Program-made: the position numbers and the translations under genes | From: Candidatus Gastranaerophilales bacterium | GTDB taxonomy: Bacteria > Cyanobacteriota > Vampirovibrionia > Gastranaerophilales > Gastranaerophilaceae | NCBI GenBank assembly: GCA_900767135.1 | Contig: CAAFYU010000046.1 | Coordinates: 1-64,000, forward strand | DNA length: 64,000 nucleotides | Direction of reading: 5' to 3' | The notes under the pieces: generated by a model | The model's input: the letters and a program-made list of their open reading frames with translations, nothing else | Databases searched by the model: none | Told to the model about the DNA's origin: nothing | Part shown: one piece after another, positions 40,750 to 49,779 of the stretch | Position numbering within the stretch: position 1 is the first letter of the stretch | Layout: each line of letters starts with the position of its first letter

Positions 40750-42992
40750 CTATTATTTTACGAATATTTTTTATATTAACCCTAATAATCTTAGGGATTT
40801 TAGTTTTATGCAACCCAATTCATACAGAAACAAATATTTTAAAAGCAATTTTTTCTACTAATGAAAATAGTTTGCTTGTAGATTTAAGCTCTGAATTTTC
40901 ATCAAAAATAAACGTAATTATAGAAAGCAACGACTACGAAAAAACAGAAACAATTGCCAAAACTTTTTACTCAAAAGTTGATCAAGCCAAAATGCACACA
41001 TCTGATATAAATGCAATGGGAGTTATTGAAGATTTTGAAAAATATCAAAATAATCTTTTATCACAAAGCACCAGAAAACTATTAATAAATAAGGATTACG
41101 ATACTGTTACTGCAAATTCTTATGAAGCACTTTACAACCCTGTAATGCCTCCAATTGGCTCAATCGAAAAAGATCCTTTTTTACTTTTAACAGATTTCGT
41201 AACAAAATTGAACAATAACTCACAAATGCCAACTGACTTTACCCCAATCGAATTTAACGACAAATTTTACAGCATAATAATGCTTGATGTAAATAAAGAT
41301 TTGGCACTTTCTCCAACAGTTTTAAACTCAGAAGTGAAAAAACTCGTTAACTTACAAGATGAATTCAGCAAAAACGATGTAAAAATCTATCTTACAGGTG
41401 CTCCAATCCATTCATTCTTCGCAAGTTCTCATTCAATTTTTGAAATAAATTTAATCTGCATATTGTCCACATTATTTGTAATCGGCTTGATATTTTGGTA
41501 TTTTGGAACTTTATTGCCACTAATCCCAATTGCAATAAGTATAGGACTCGGAATTTATGCAGGCTACTGCATGACAGCATTAGTTTTCAAAGATATACAC
41601 ATTTTGACATTTGTGTTTTCTACAACCTTAATCGGGGTTTGCGTTGACTATTCTTTACATTATTTTGTAGCGTTAAAAGAAGAAAAATTTGGAACAGATG
41701 TAATAAAAAACATTTTCAAAAGCCTTACAGTCAGCTTAATTACAACCATAAGTGCATTTTTTGTTTTGTTATTTGCAGATTTTGTATTACTAAGACAAAT
41801 TTCTGTTTTTACAATAACAGGACTTATAACGGTTTATGGAGTTGTGGTGCTTGGATATCCTATGATAAGAGCATTTTTAGAAGCAAAGATGCAAAGATGC
41901 GAAAATACAGAAGCTGTTTGTCATCATTCTAAGGGAAACAACAATTTTTTCCCGAAGAATCTTGTGACAAGCAAGCAAAAAAATCTGGTAGGTTGGGCTT
42001 GCAACAAAACAGTTACCTTATTTTTTGGCTGCCTCGCCGTTTTATTCCTAATTTTCGGTTTATTCCACACACATTTTGACGACAATATAAAAAACATGTA
42101 CACCCCGCCAAAAAACCTTTTGGAAGCAGAAAAACTTTTCACTAAAATCATCGGAACCAATTCAGACACCACAATTTTCGTAATTGAAGGCAAAAATTTA
42201 CAAGATATTTTGCAAAAAGAAGAAAATATTACAGACAAACTAACTGATGAAAATTGTGATGGGTACCAAGCTTTGAGTAAATTTATACCTTCTGAAAAAC
42301 GCCAAAAATCCAATCAAATTTTGCGAAAAGAACTCTATAAAGCAAGACTTAATGATTATGCAATATTTTTGCCGCCCCAAACTCGTTCCCAACTTATTAA
42401 CGAAAATTTTGGCAATAATTATTTAAATCTCAATAAAGATTTTGACTTTTTAAAAAACAATTTTCTTATCAACAAAAACACTTCTATAATGTTAATTTCA
42501 GGGTATAAAGGGCAAGTCATTGACGGAATAAAAACAATCAATTTTCAAAAAGATATTTCATCTCAAATCAGACATTGCAGAAAAATTTGTTTATGGCTAT
42601 TAATTCCAATTTTTGGACTTTTGTACCTTTTATTGGCAAAAATTTATGATAAAAAATCAGCAGTAAAAATTCTTGCTCCGTCTGCTTGTGCAGTAATATT
42701 TGTGTTTGCAATATTAGGGCTTTTCAGGTGTCCTATCAACCTTTTTCATCTGCTTGCAATGTTTTTGATAATAGGTTTCGGGCTTGATTATTCTGTTTTC
42801 AGATTTACAAACCCTGAAAAATCCGGTGATTCCGTATTTTTATCGTGCATAACAACGGTGTTTTCATTTGCACTTCTTGCTTTTGCAGGATTTAAGTTGA
42901 TAAGTTCACTCGGAATTGTTTTGACATTAGGGCTTTTGAGTTCTTATATTTTTAGCATAAAATTAATACAGAATAGTTGTAAAAAATCTTAA
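40734..42992 (+). CDS. MMPL/RND-family lipid exporter
   Basis: 752 residues, with about 12 membrane segments and two large periplasmic loops (after TM1 and TM7), as in MMPL/RND proteins. Characteristic pieces are the conserved G-x-x-x-D-Y motif in TM4 and TM10 (TTLIGVCVDYSLHYFV and IIGFGLDYSVFRF). It would export a lipid or polyene product, matching ApeM-type exporters. The cytoplasmic segment after TM6 (about residues 385-420) is encoded by a composite dispersed repeat (41886-41968), which adds about 28-35 residues in frame. The gene overlaps the LolA-like gene by 16 bases and is 26 bases from the methyltransferase gene. Confidence 0.85.
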   Translation: MQNKLTIILRIFFILTLIILGILVLCNPIHTETNILKAIFSTNENSLLVDLSSEFSSKINVIIESNDYEKTETIAKTFYSKVDQAKMHTSDINAMGVIEDFEKYQNNLLSQSTRKLLINKDYDTVTANSYEALYNPVMPPIGSIEKDPFLLLTDFVTKLNNNSQMPTDFTPIEFNDKFYSIIMLDVNKDLALSPTVLNSEVKKLVNLQDEFSKNDVKIYLTGAPIHSFFASSHSIFEINLICILSTLFVIGLIFWYFGTLLPLIPIAISIGLGIYAGYCMTALVFKDIHILTFVFSTTLIGVCVDYSLHYFVALKEEKFGTDVIKNIFKSLTVSLITTISAFFVLLFADFVLLRQISVFTITGLITVYGVVVLGYPMIRAFLEAKMQRCENTEAVCHHSKGNNNFFPKNLVTSKQKNLVGWACNKTVTLFFGCLAVLFLIFGLFHTHFDDNIKNMYTPPKNLLEAEKLFTKIIGTNSDTTIFVIEGKNLQDILQKEENITDKLTDENCDGYQALSKFIPSEKRQKSNQILRKELYKARLNDYAIFLPPQTRSQLINENFGNNYLNLNKDFDFLKNNFLINKNTSIMLISGYKGQVIDGIKTINFQKDISSQIRHCRKICLWLLIPIFGLLYLLLAKIYDKKSAVKILAPSACAVIFVFAILGLFRCPINLFHLLAMFLIIGFGLDYSVFRFTNPEKSGDSVFLSCITTVFSFALLAFAGFKLISSLGIVLTLGLLSSYIFSIKLIQNSCKKS
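41886..41968 (+). repeat. Composite dispersed repeat inside the MMPL gene
   Basis: AGATGCAAAGATGC (41888-41900) resembles the units near 231-256 and 49813-49826. It is followed by a family 1 palindrome (41920-41968) with inner stem GGGAAA/TTTCCC and outer ends GTCAT-ATTCTAAGG and CCGAAGAATCTTGTGAC. The order and spacing are the same as at 49813-49918 and, inverted, at 136-256. The reading frame stays open across it. Confidence 0.7.
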
Positions 42993-43017
42993 ATGAAAAT
43001 TTTTCGAAAGGCAATTA

Positions 43018-44064
43018 ATGAAATACAGACGCATAAAAAAACATATTTCACCAAGGATTAAAGCATTGTCTGATGCTCAAAAAATAGCATTTGCTCCACT
43101 AACTTTTCAGGCAGTAAACACAATGTTGAAGTTTGGAATTTTAAAATTTATTGACGAAAATCCATCAACCATCAACGAGATTATGGAACACTGTAAAACT
43201 TCAAAATACACAACAGAAACTCTTTTAGAAGTTGGCTGTATTTGTAATGTCGTAACAAAAACCGATGAAAAGTACTGTACAAGTCTTGTCGGATCAGCAT
43301 TCTTGCAAAATGAAATGACAAAAGTAAATTTTAACTTTGTTAACGATGTTTGTTATCTTGGAGCATTTGAACTCGCAAATTCTTTTGAAAAAGCAGAACC
43401 GGTCGGATTACAAAAATTTGTCGGGGACTACAAAACCATTTACAACGCACTCCATCGCATGCCTGAAAGAATTAAAAAAAGTTGGTTTGAATTTGACCAT
43501 TTCTATTCGGACAAATGTTTTGAAGAAGTTTTAAAAATTATTTGTACAAATTCACCTGCTGAAATCTTTGACATTGGTGGAAATACGGGCAAATTCGAAT
43601 GTGCCTGTCTTAATTTTGATAAAAATTGTCGCGTTAATATGATTGATTTACCCGAAAATATTGAGGAAGCAAAGAAACATATTAAAGATGACAGGTTAAA
43701 TTTCTTTGGGGTAAATGTTTTAAAAGATGATTTACCAAAGCTTTCCGGAGCAGTATTTATGAGTCAATTTTTAGATTGTTTTTCCGAAGAGCAAGTCGTA
43801 TCAATTCTAACAAAAATTAAAACTTCCAAAGAAAAAGATACAAAAATCTTTATTCTCGAACCTTTTACGGACAAACAACTTTTCGAAGGTGCGAAATATT
43901 CCCTCACTCATATTTCACTGTATTTCACTTGCATGGCAAATGGAAAAAGCAAAATGTATTCTGAAAAACGAATGCTGGAAATGGTCAAAAAAGCCGGACT
44001 TACAACCCTGAAAAAACACGAAAATATTGGTATTCATGACTACACTCTTTTGGAATTGGTATAG
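43018..44064 (+). CDS. SAM-dependent O-methyltransferase
   Basis: 348 residues. An N-terminal winged-helix dimerisation region (about 25-95, AVNTMLKFGILKFIDEN) precedes a class I methyltransferase domain with motif I IFDIGGNTGKFE and the Methyltransf_2-type FMSQFLDCFSEEQVVSILTK and ILEPF segments. This is the plant/bacterial O-methyltransferase layout (Methyltransf_2). Aryl-polyene clusters carry such a methyltransferase for the aryl head group. Here it sits between the exporter and the acyltransferase genes, with a ribosome binding site (GAAAGG). The substrate is not deducible from sequence alone. Confidence 0.82.
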   Translation: MKYRRIKKHISPRIKALSDAQKIAFAPLTFQAVNTMLKFGILKFIDENPSTINEIMEHCKTSKYTTETLLEVGCICNVVTKTDEKYCTSLVGSAFLQNEMTKVNFNFVNDVCYLGAFELANSFEKAEPVGLQKFVGDYKTIYNALHRMPERIKKSWFEFDHFYSDKCFEEVLKIICTNSPAEIFDIGGNTGKFECACLNFDKNCRVNMIDLPENIEEAKKHIKDDRLNFFGVNVLKDDLPKLSGAVFMSQFLDCFSEEQVVSILTKIKTSKEKDTKIFILEPFTDKQLFEGAKYSLTHISLYFTCMANGKSKMYSEKRMLEMVKKAGLTTLKKHENIGIHDYTLLELV

Positions 44065-44076
44065 GTGCGTAACAAA

Positions 44077-45000
44077 ATGAGTGAAAACGAAAACAAAAAT
44101 TGGTATGAAATGAAAGAGCAGGCAGCCGGCAAAAAACGTCTGCTACTACTTTGGTACATATATAGACTTTTGGGTAAAAAGTCTGTTAAATTTATTGTAT
44201 TTTTTGTTACCTTGTTCGCATTTTTAGCTGCTCCAAAAGTTCGAAAATATTCACAAAAATATCTAAAAATAGTAACCGGAAACGGCTCTCTAATTCAATC
44301 TTTCAGGCATTTTTTGAACTATTCATACAGCCTTGTTGATAAAATGGAAATGTTTACTGACAACTTTTCTTTTTCAGATATTTCTTTTGCTGATGAAGAA
44401 ATGAAAAACGCTATATACAATGACTTTTTAAAAGGAAATGGGGGGTGTTTTTTATGTTCACATTTGGGAAATATAAATGCAATGCAAACCTTTTTTAGCA
44501 GCAGTGACAAGACCTATACCAAAAAAGTAAATTTATTTTTGGAAAACGCTCAATGTCAAATTTTTAACAGTTTTATCAACTCAATTGCAATCAAAAAACC
44601 AATTACCGCATATCCGGTCGAAAACATTGACGTAACAACTTCAATTGAAATAAAAGATAAACTGGACAATGGCGAAATTCTTTTTATTGCAGGAGATAGA
44701 ATTTCGGCTCATAACAACAACGAAAATGCTATTTTTACATCAAATTTTTTAGGGAAAAAAATGAAATTTCCCGTTGGAGCATTCCGTTTTGCACTAATTT
44801 TAAAAGTTCCGATTTACTTTATTGCCTGTACATTAGAAAAAGACGGGAAATACAAAGTGCATTTGAAGAAATTTGAAAAAACAAGTTTTAGAAAAGATAA
44901 ATTAGAGACATTAAAAAGCGAATATGTCGAGTTTTTGGAAAACCTAACTAAACAATATCCGCTTCAATTTTATCAATTTTACGATTTTTTAACTGAATAA
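44077..45000 (+). CDS. LpxL/HtrB-like lysophospholipid acyltransferase with altered catalytic motif
   Basis: 307 residues from the ATG at 44077 (AGGTG ribosome binding site 8 bases upstream); a GTG at 44065, directly after the methyltransferase stop, is an alternative. One membrane segment (about 28-50) precedes an LpxL-type acyltransferase domain. The catalytic HX4D/E motif reads HLGNIN, so the acid is replaced by Asn. The following block with IAGDRIS and FPVGAFRFA matches the family. In aryl-polyene clusters such an enzyme attaches the chain to a lipid. With Asn instead of Asp/Glu the activity may be lost or altered. It is the last gene of the cluster. Confidence 0.75.
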   Translation: MSENENKNWYEMKEQAAGKKRLLLLWYIYRLLGKKSVKFIVFFVTLFAFLAAPKVRKYSQKYLKIVTGNGSLIQSFRHFLNYSYSLVDKMEMFTDNFSFSDISFADEEMKNAIYNDFLKGNGGCFLCSHLGNINAMQTFFSSSDKTYTKKVNLFLENAQCQIFNSFINSIAIKKPITAYPVENIDVTTSIEIKDKLDNGEILFIAGDRISAHNNNENAIFTSNFLGKKMKFPVGAFRFALILKVPIYFIACTLEKDGKYKVHLKKFEKTSFRKDKLETLKSEYVEFLENLTKQYPLQFYQFYDFLTE

Positions 45001-45035
45001 AGCTCGTTATAAAAATTTTTCAATTTTATCAACCG

Positions 45036-45884
45036 CTACATCACAGCTTTTTTAAACAACTTATATTCAAATACAAACTGAACATTTAAAATTTCGGAAG
45101 ACTTTTCTGATGCTGGGAATTTCGGGTACAAAACATTTTGTTCAATTGCACTCATAATAGATCTATCCGTTGCTTCATCTCCTGATTTTTTAGCAAATTT
45201 ATAATTCAACAAACTTCCATCAGAAGCAAGTTGAACAATTACAATAGCTTGCGAATGTCTGCCTGATTTTGGCGGAGTCCAAAGTTTATATAAATCTTGG
45301 CTCACACAAGTCACATATTCTTCAACTGTATTTACAGCACAATCCTTTTGATTAGTTGTATAAACAGTGTAGCCAACAGGTTTTATATTATCTTCACTCT
45401 GTTCCATATTCGGAAATTTTTCAACTATATTTACAGATTCACTTATTTGCTCTTCTTGTGGAACTTGTTCCGGAGTAAATGCTGTTTTTTCCTGTGCACT
45501 TTGCGTACCGGCAACCACTGTATTATGTGCATAGTTAGTTGCAAAAGAAAGCAAAGAATCTTCCTGCAACTCTTTCATAAATACATGATAATTAGCAAAA
45601 ACAACTTTTGGACGATATGTATCTTCCGTATAGTCCCCAACCTGAATTACACCAATTGTCTTTTTTGCAAAATTTGACTTAATATATGCAACTTTTTCCG
45701 GTTTTGTATTTGAGGAAAATTTAATTGCATAAATGCATTCTTGCGAATTTAGCGGTTTTATTGAATCTTTGTCAATAAACAAATTCAAATTCGGAATATC
45801 TGTATCAACATAATGCCAATCCACTGCATTTACAGAAACCGCACTCATTAAAATTGCTGACATTAATAAAAATAACTTTTTCAT
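45036..45884 (-). CDS. Secreted protein with TonB/TolA-type C-terminal domain
   Basis: 282 residues with a signal peptide (1-20, SAVSVNA). A middle region (about 95-165, SAQEKTAFTPEQVPQEEQIS) looks disordered, with Glu, Pro and Gln enrichment. The C terminus (about 200-280) has the TonB_C/TolA-C pattern: LYKLWTPPKSGRHSQAIVIVQLASDG, SLLNYKFAKKSGDEATDRSI and LYPKFPA. TonB-type domains normally transduce energy to outer membrane receptors from an inner-membrane anchor, but here only a cleavable-looking signal peptide is seen. A ribosome binding site (AAGGTAG) is present. Role unknown; convergent with the aryl-polyene-like cluster. Confidence 0.7.
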   Translation of the reverse strand: MKKLFLLMSAILMSAVSVNAVDWHYVDTDIPNLNLFIDKDSIKPLNSQECIYAIKFSSNTKPEKVAYIKSNFAKKTIGVIQVGDYTEDTYRPKVVFANYHVFMKELQEDSLLSFATNYAHNTVVAGTQSAQEKTAFTPEQVPQEEQISESVNIVEKFPNMEQSEDNIKPVGYTVYTTNQKDCAVNTVEEYVTCVSQDLYKLWTPPKSGRHSQAIVIVQLASDGSLLNYKFAKKSGDEATDRSIMSAIEQNVLYPKFPASEKSSEILNVQFVFEYKLFKKAVM

Positions 45885-46038
45885 ATAACACTACCTTTTT
45901 TACAACATTAAACAAAAAAAACAATAATAAAGCAACTAATTATATTTATTAAGTGATGTTACAAGATGGAAAAAATATTTGTTTTTTTAGTGTATGTAGA
46001 ATAGAATATTAATGGAGAAATTTGAGGGATAAAAATAC

Positions 46039-46539
46039 ATGATATTAGAACAAGAGTTGAAGGGAAAAACTTTATCTCCACAAGAAGTGAGAAGTATTCT
46101 AAAAACAGATAATAAAGAAATTGTGGAATTATGCAAACGTGCATCAATTTTGCCGAGAAAAAACAGCAAAGGACAAACTTATTTTTCTTATGAAGAAGTA
46201 AAAAGTTTGAGAAAAGTTCAAGCAATGAAAGGTTCTACAACCATGGCTCCTGCAAGAGTTGCCCCAAAACAAGCTCCTGCAATGTTGAGCATTTTAAACT
46301 CTTTGAAAGATATGGAAAACAAGTTGAGCGACAGAATTGCCAAAGTTATTGATGAAAAACTTGAAGGTATGGACGAAGTTGTCGTTGAACTTATTCGTTG
46401 CAAAACAGACAACGAAACACTTAGACAAAAAATTATTGATTTGAATAAAGAAATTTATCAGTTGAAAAATGATTTGAATTCATACAAACCGGTTGGTCTT
46501 GGATTTTACAAGAAAAAAGAAAAACACGTTTGGGAATAG
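46039..46539 (+). CDS. MerR-like helix-turn-helix / coiled-coil protein upstream of recA
   Basis: 166 residues. The N-terminal part (about 12-62) looks like a MerR-type or excisionase-like winged helix: LSPQEVRSILKTDNKEIVEL, CKRASILPRKNSKGQTYFSY, EEVKSLRKVQ. A long coiled coil follows (about 85-150, LKDMENKLSDRIAKVIDEKL and onward). A ribosome binding site (GAGGG) is present. It ends 33 bases before recA and is very likely co-transcribed with it. It could be a DNA-binding partner or a regulator, but no characterised relative is recognised. Confidence 0.65.
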   Translation: MILEQELKGKTLSPQEVRSILKTDNKEIVELCKRASILPRKNSKGQTYFSYEEVKSLRKVQAMKGSTTMAPARVAPKQAPAMLSILNSLKDMENKLSDRIAKVIDEKLEGMDEVVVELIRCKTDNETLRQKIIDLNKEIYQLKNDLNSYKPVGLGFYKKKEKHVWE

Positions 46540-46572
46540 TTTTTCATCTGCACAAATAAAGGAATTGGGATT

Positions 46573-47640
46573 ATGGCAACAAAAGAAAAAGTAATTGGGA
46601 CTCCATCTAACAGTGAAGAAAGAGCAAAAGCATTAAAACTTGCGATTGAAAAAATCGAAAAAGATTTTGGTAAAGGTTCTATCATGAAGCTTGGCGACAA
46701 AGCAACTGTAAACGTTGATGCAATCCCAACAGGTGCACTTTCTCTTGACGTTGCTTTGGGAATTGGCGGAATTCCTCGTGGACGTATCATTGAGATTTAC
46801 GGCCCTGAAAGTTCCGGTAAAACAACTCTTGCACAACATATTGTTGCTGAATGCCAAAAACGTGGTGGAATTGCAGCGTTCGTCGATGCGGAACACGCAC
46901 TTGATCCTGAATACGCTAGAAATTTGGGCGTTAAAGTTGATGATTTGTTGATTTCTCAACCTGATACAGGTGAACAAGCTCTTGATATTACAGAAGAACT
47001 TGTTCGTTCAGGAGCGGTTGACATTGTTGTTGTTGACTCTGTTGCAGCACTTGTTCCAAAAGCTGAAATCGACGGATCTATGGAAGATCAACAAATGGGC
47101 TTACAAGCTCGTTTGATGAGTAAAGCTTTGAGGAAATTGACTGGTATTATCGGAAAAACCAACACAACAGTTATTTTCATCAACCAGTTAAGAATGAAAA
47201 TTGGTGTTATGTATGGAAACCCTGAAACAACAACTGGTGGTAACGCATTGAAATATTATGCATCTGTTCGTATGGAAATCAAACGTACAGAAGGACTTAA
47301 AGGTGATGATGGAGATGTTGGAAACCACGTTAGAGTTAGAGTTTTGAAAAACAAAGTAGCACCACCTTTCAGAACTGCTGAATTTGATATTATTTTTGGT
47401 AAAGGTATTTGCAAAATCGGAAATATTCTTGATGTAGCCGTAAATCTTGATATCGTAAAAAAAGCTGGTTCTTGGTTTAGTTTTAACGAAGAAAAATTGG
47501 GTCAAGGAAGAGATAAAGCAAAAGAATTTTTATCACAAAACCCTGATATTTTAGAAGAAGTTGAAAGACTTGTGAGAGAAAAACTTGCAACAACAGGAGC
47601 TCCTGCAACAGTAGAAACCGAAACACCTGTTGAAGAATAA
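46573..47640 (+). CDS. recA: Recombinase A
   Basis: 355 residues, full-length RecA. Walker [10 protein letters not shown] begins at residue 77; the catalytic-type E and the DNA-binding loops are contained in [16 protein letters not shown] and [14 protein letters not shown]. The C terminus is acidic (ETETPVEE), as in other RecA proteins. It catalyses homologous strand exchange and triggers the SOS response. A lexA-type operator is not visible just upstream; the gene shares a transcript with the HTH/coiled-coil gene. Confidence 0.98.
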   Translation: MATKEKVIGTPSNSEERAKALKLAIEKIEKDFGKGSIMKLGDKATVNVDAIPTGALSLDVALGIGGIPRGRIIEIYGPESSGKTTLAQHIVAECQKRGGIAAFVDAEHALDPEYARNLGVKVDDLLISQPDTGEQALDITEELVRSGAVDIVVVDSVAALVPKAEIDGSMEDQQMGLQARLMSKALRKLTGIIGKTNTTVIFINQLRMKIGVMYGNPETTTGGNALKYYASVRMEIKRTEGLKGDDGDVGNHVRVRVLKNKVAPPFRTAEFDIIFGKGICKIGNILDVAVNLDIVKKAGSWFSFNEEKLGQGRDKAKEFLSQNPDILEEVERLVREKLATTGAPATVETETPVEE

Positions 47641-47678
47641 TTTTTCAGAGTTCACCCACACATAAGACTTAAACTCAA

Positions 47679-48029
47679 TTATAACTCGTCACGACTGATG
47701 ATTGTCGTGTTTATGATTAGTGCTAAAAATGCCAAAACAATTGAGCCTAAGAGGGCTGGCAAAAACCCGTCGACTTCAAATCCAGGTGAAAGATAACCCG
47801 CTAACATCAATAACAAAGAATTTATAACTAACGTAAAAATTCCAAGAGTTAAGATGTTTATAGGAAGGGTTATGAATACAATTAAAGGCCTTACAAAAAT
47901 ATTAATTAGTGCAATAATTACAGTTACGAGCATTGCACTTTGAAAATTTTCAACGCTAATACCTGGAACTACCCATGCTGTAAAAACTACCGCTAACGCA
48001 AACAATATCCATCTTAATAATAAAAACAT
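47679..48029 (-). CDS. YvlD/phage-holin-IV family membrane protein
   Basis: 116 residues with four predicted membrane segments. The N-terminal WILFALAVVFTAWVVPGISV, the central IALINIFVRPLIVFITLPIN and LTLGIFTLVINSLLLMLAGY, and the C-terminal PALLGSIVLAFLALIIN match the YvlD (4-TM 'phage holin family IV') group. These are uncharacterised small membrane proteins in many bacteria, and here it is chromosomal with no phage genes around. It is convergent with recA. Confidence 0.85.
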   Translation of the reverse strand: MFLLLRWILFALAVVFTAWVVPGISVENFQSAMLVTVIIALINIFVRPLIVFITLPINILTLGIFTLVINSLLLMLAGYLSPGFEVDGFLPALLGSIVLAFLALIINTTIISRDEL

Positions 48030-48161
48030 AATTTTTCCTTTCTAAATTACCTTTATTTTAAAATATTTTGAAAAAACTTTCATTGTGCGAAAGCATAACA
48101 TTAAGTTTTATTCACTATCAATTAAAAAATTTTTTATATTATAATTTTTTTGAGGTGTTTT

Positions 48162-48725
48162 ATGCTAGAAAAAGAAAAAATGTTACAAGGGTTATTATAT
48201 GATGCAATTCTTGATGAAGGCTTAAAAAAAGATAGGATTAACTGTAAATTGTTGTGTCAAAAATACAACAGAATTGATTATGACAAATTTGAAAAAAGAA
48301 AAAATTTAATAAAACAAATAGTTGCAAAAACAGGAAAAGAATTTTTGATTGAACAGCCTTTTGTCTGTGATTACGGTTATAACATAGAAATCGGAGAAAA
48401 TTTTTATTCTAACCATTTTCTGACAATTCTGGACTGTAATAAAGTAAAATTCGGTGATAATGTTTTTGTTGGGCCAAATTGCAATTTTTATTGTGCAGAG
48501 CACCCGCTGGATATAGAACAGCGAAATAAAGGATTGGAGTTTGCAAAACCAATAACCGTAGGTAACAATGTTTGGTTTGGTGGAAACGTAACTGTTTTGG
48601 CCGGTGTAACTATTGGGAATGGAGTTGTAATAGGTGCCGGAAGCGTTGTAACAAAAGATGTTCCGGATAATGTTATCCTCGCAGGTAATCCGGCAAAAAT
48701 TATCAGAAAAATTGGGCAAAATTAA
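48162..48725 (+). CDS. Maltose/galactoside-type O-acetyltransferase
   Basis: 187 residues starting at ATG 48162 (GAGGTG ribosome binding site); the in-frame ATG at 48150 is upstream of it. It is a LacA/Maa-type hexapeptide acyltransferase with a left-handed beta-helix: NIEIGENFYSN, FGDNVFVGPNCNFY, the active-site His in YCAEHPLD, then PITVGNNVWFGGNVTVLAGV, TIGNGVVIGAGSVVTKD and the closing VILAGNPAKIIRKI. It transfers acetyl from acetyl-CoA to a sugar. It is followed one base later by a membrane acyltransferase gene, so the pair may modify a surface glycan. Confidence 0.93.
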   Translation: MLEKEKMLQGLLYDAILDEGLKKDRINCKLLCQKYNRIDYDKFEKRKNLIKQIVAKTGKEFLIEQPFVCDYGYNIEIGENFYSNHFLTILDCNKVKFGDNVFVGPNCNFYCAEHPLDIEQRNKGLEFAKPITVGNNVWFGGNVTVLAGVTIGNGVVIGAGSVVTKDVPDNVILAGNPAKIIRKIGQN

Positions 48726-48726
48726 T

Positions 48727-49779
48727 ATGGACACATTGTTTTCTAATAAAATAAACCTTTTAAAAGCTGTTGCAATTTTAATTGTCGTCGCCGGACATTT
48801 AGAATTTTCACTAATTCCAATGTTTCCACCTTATTCTTTTCAGGTTTTACTGTTTTTCTTTATTGCCGGAATGTTATTTAATCCAAAATATAATTTTTTG
48901 GAATATATAAATAGAAGATTTAACAGTTTATTAAAACCTTATTTCTTATACTGTGCGTTTTATTTATTAATAACAATTTCTATTGCCCCGTTTATTGGCA
49001 AATTTTGGGGAATGCCTATTACTATAAAAAATGAATTATTATTTCCATTTTTAACAGGCCATCAGCTTGATTTAATCTCTCCACTTTGGTTTGTTCCTTG
49101 CCTATTTATTACATTAATAGTTTATAAAATATTTTCTTATATAAAATGTTCAAAATATGTAAAACTAAGTTTTTACTTAATTCTATCTATTCTTGCGATT
49201 TATTTTCAAAAATTTGCCCAAAACATGTATTATTTATGGATATTTAGAACAATGTTCGCTTTGTTTTTTGTTGAACTTGGTTATTTATACAAAAATAATA
49301 TCGAAAAAAAGTTTAATATATTTACACCTAAAATTTTGTCTTTTGTCCTTATATTGCAAAGCATTTTGTGGCTAACAAACAAAGATTTTACACCGCAAGA
49401 CGGTATTGGGCTTCATTTTTTACTGGTTTGGGGACAATATAATAATTTAGTTGTTCCGATTTTAACATGTTTAACAGGAATTTATGTTTCAATATTTTTA
49501 GTTGAAATTTTATTTGAAAAAGTTAAAAACTGGAAATTTCTACAAATCGTTGGGCAAAATAGCTATCATATTATGGCAAATCATTTGCTTATTTTTAATA
49601 TAATTACATACTCTATTCTTGCTATAAAGGGGATTGATTTTTCTGTAAAAAATAATGCTGATATCTATTGGTTTTATTGCCCGTTAAAAACAACTTATTT
49701 TTACTTTATTGTTGGAATAATTCTCACAACATATATTGGAGAATTTTTTAAATTTATTAATCAGAAAATAAGATTGTAA
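48727..49779 (+). CDS. Acyltransferase family 3 (OafA/NodX-like) membrane protein
   Basis: 350 residues from the ATG at 48727 (a longer in-frame start at 48658 lies inside the upstream gene). About ten membrane segments. The N-terminal ILLKAVAILIVVAGHLEFS-type start (INLLKAVAILIVVAGHLEF) with the conserved His in TM1 is the acyltransferase-3 signature, as is the later NSYHIMANHLL segment. Such enzymes O-acetylate surface polysaccharides or lipids. It directly follows the LacA-like gene with one base between, so co-translation is likely. A repeat-filled spacer follows. Confidence 0.88.
   Translation: MDTLFSNKINLLKAVAILIVVAGHLEFSLIPMFPPYSFQVLLFFFIAGMLFNPKYNFLEYINRRFNSLLKPYFLYCAFYLLITISIAPFIGKFWGMPITIKNELLFPFLTGHQLDLISPLWFVPCLFITLIVYKIFSYIKCSKYVKLSFYLILSILAIYFQKFAQNMYYLWIFRTMFALFFVELGYLYKNNIEKKFNIFTPKILSFVLILQSILWLTNKDFTPQDGIGLHFLLVWGQYNNLVVPILTCLTGIYVSIFLVEILFEKVKNWKFLQIVGQNSYHIMANHLLIFNIITYSILAIKGIDFSVKNNADIYWFYCPLKTTYFYFIVGIILTTYIGEFFKFINQKIRL

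Noticed and set aside
47679..48029. A prophage holin
   Set aside because: It belongs to the chromosomal YvlD-type group, and there are no phage structural or lysis genes around it.
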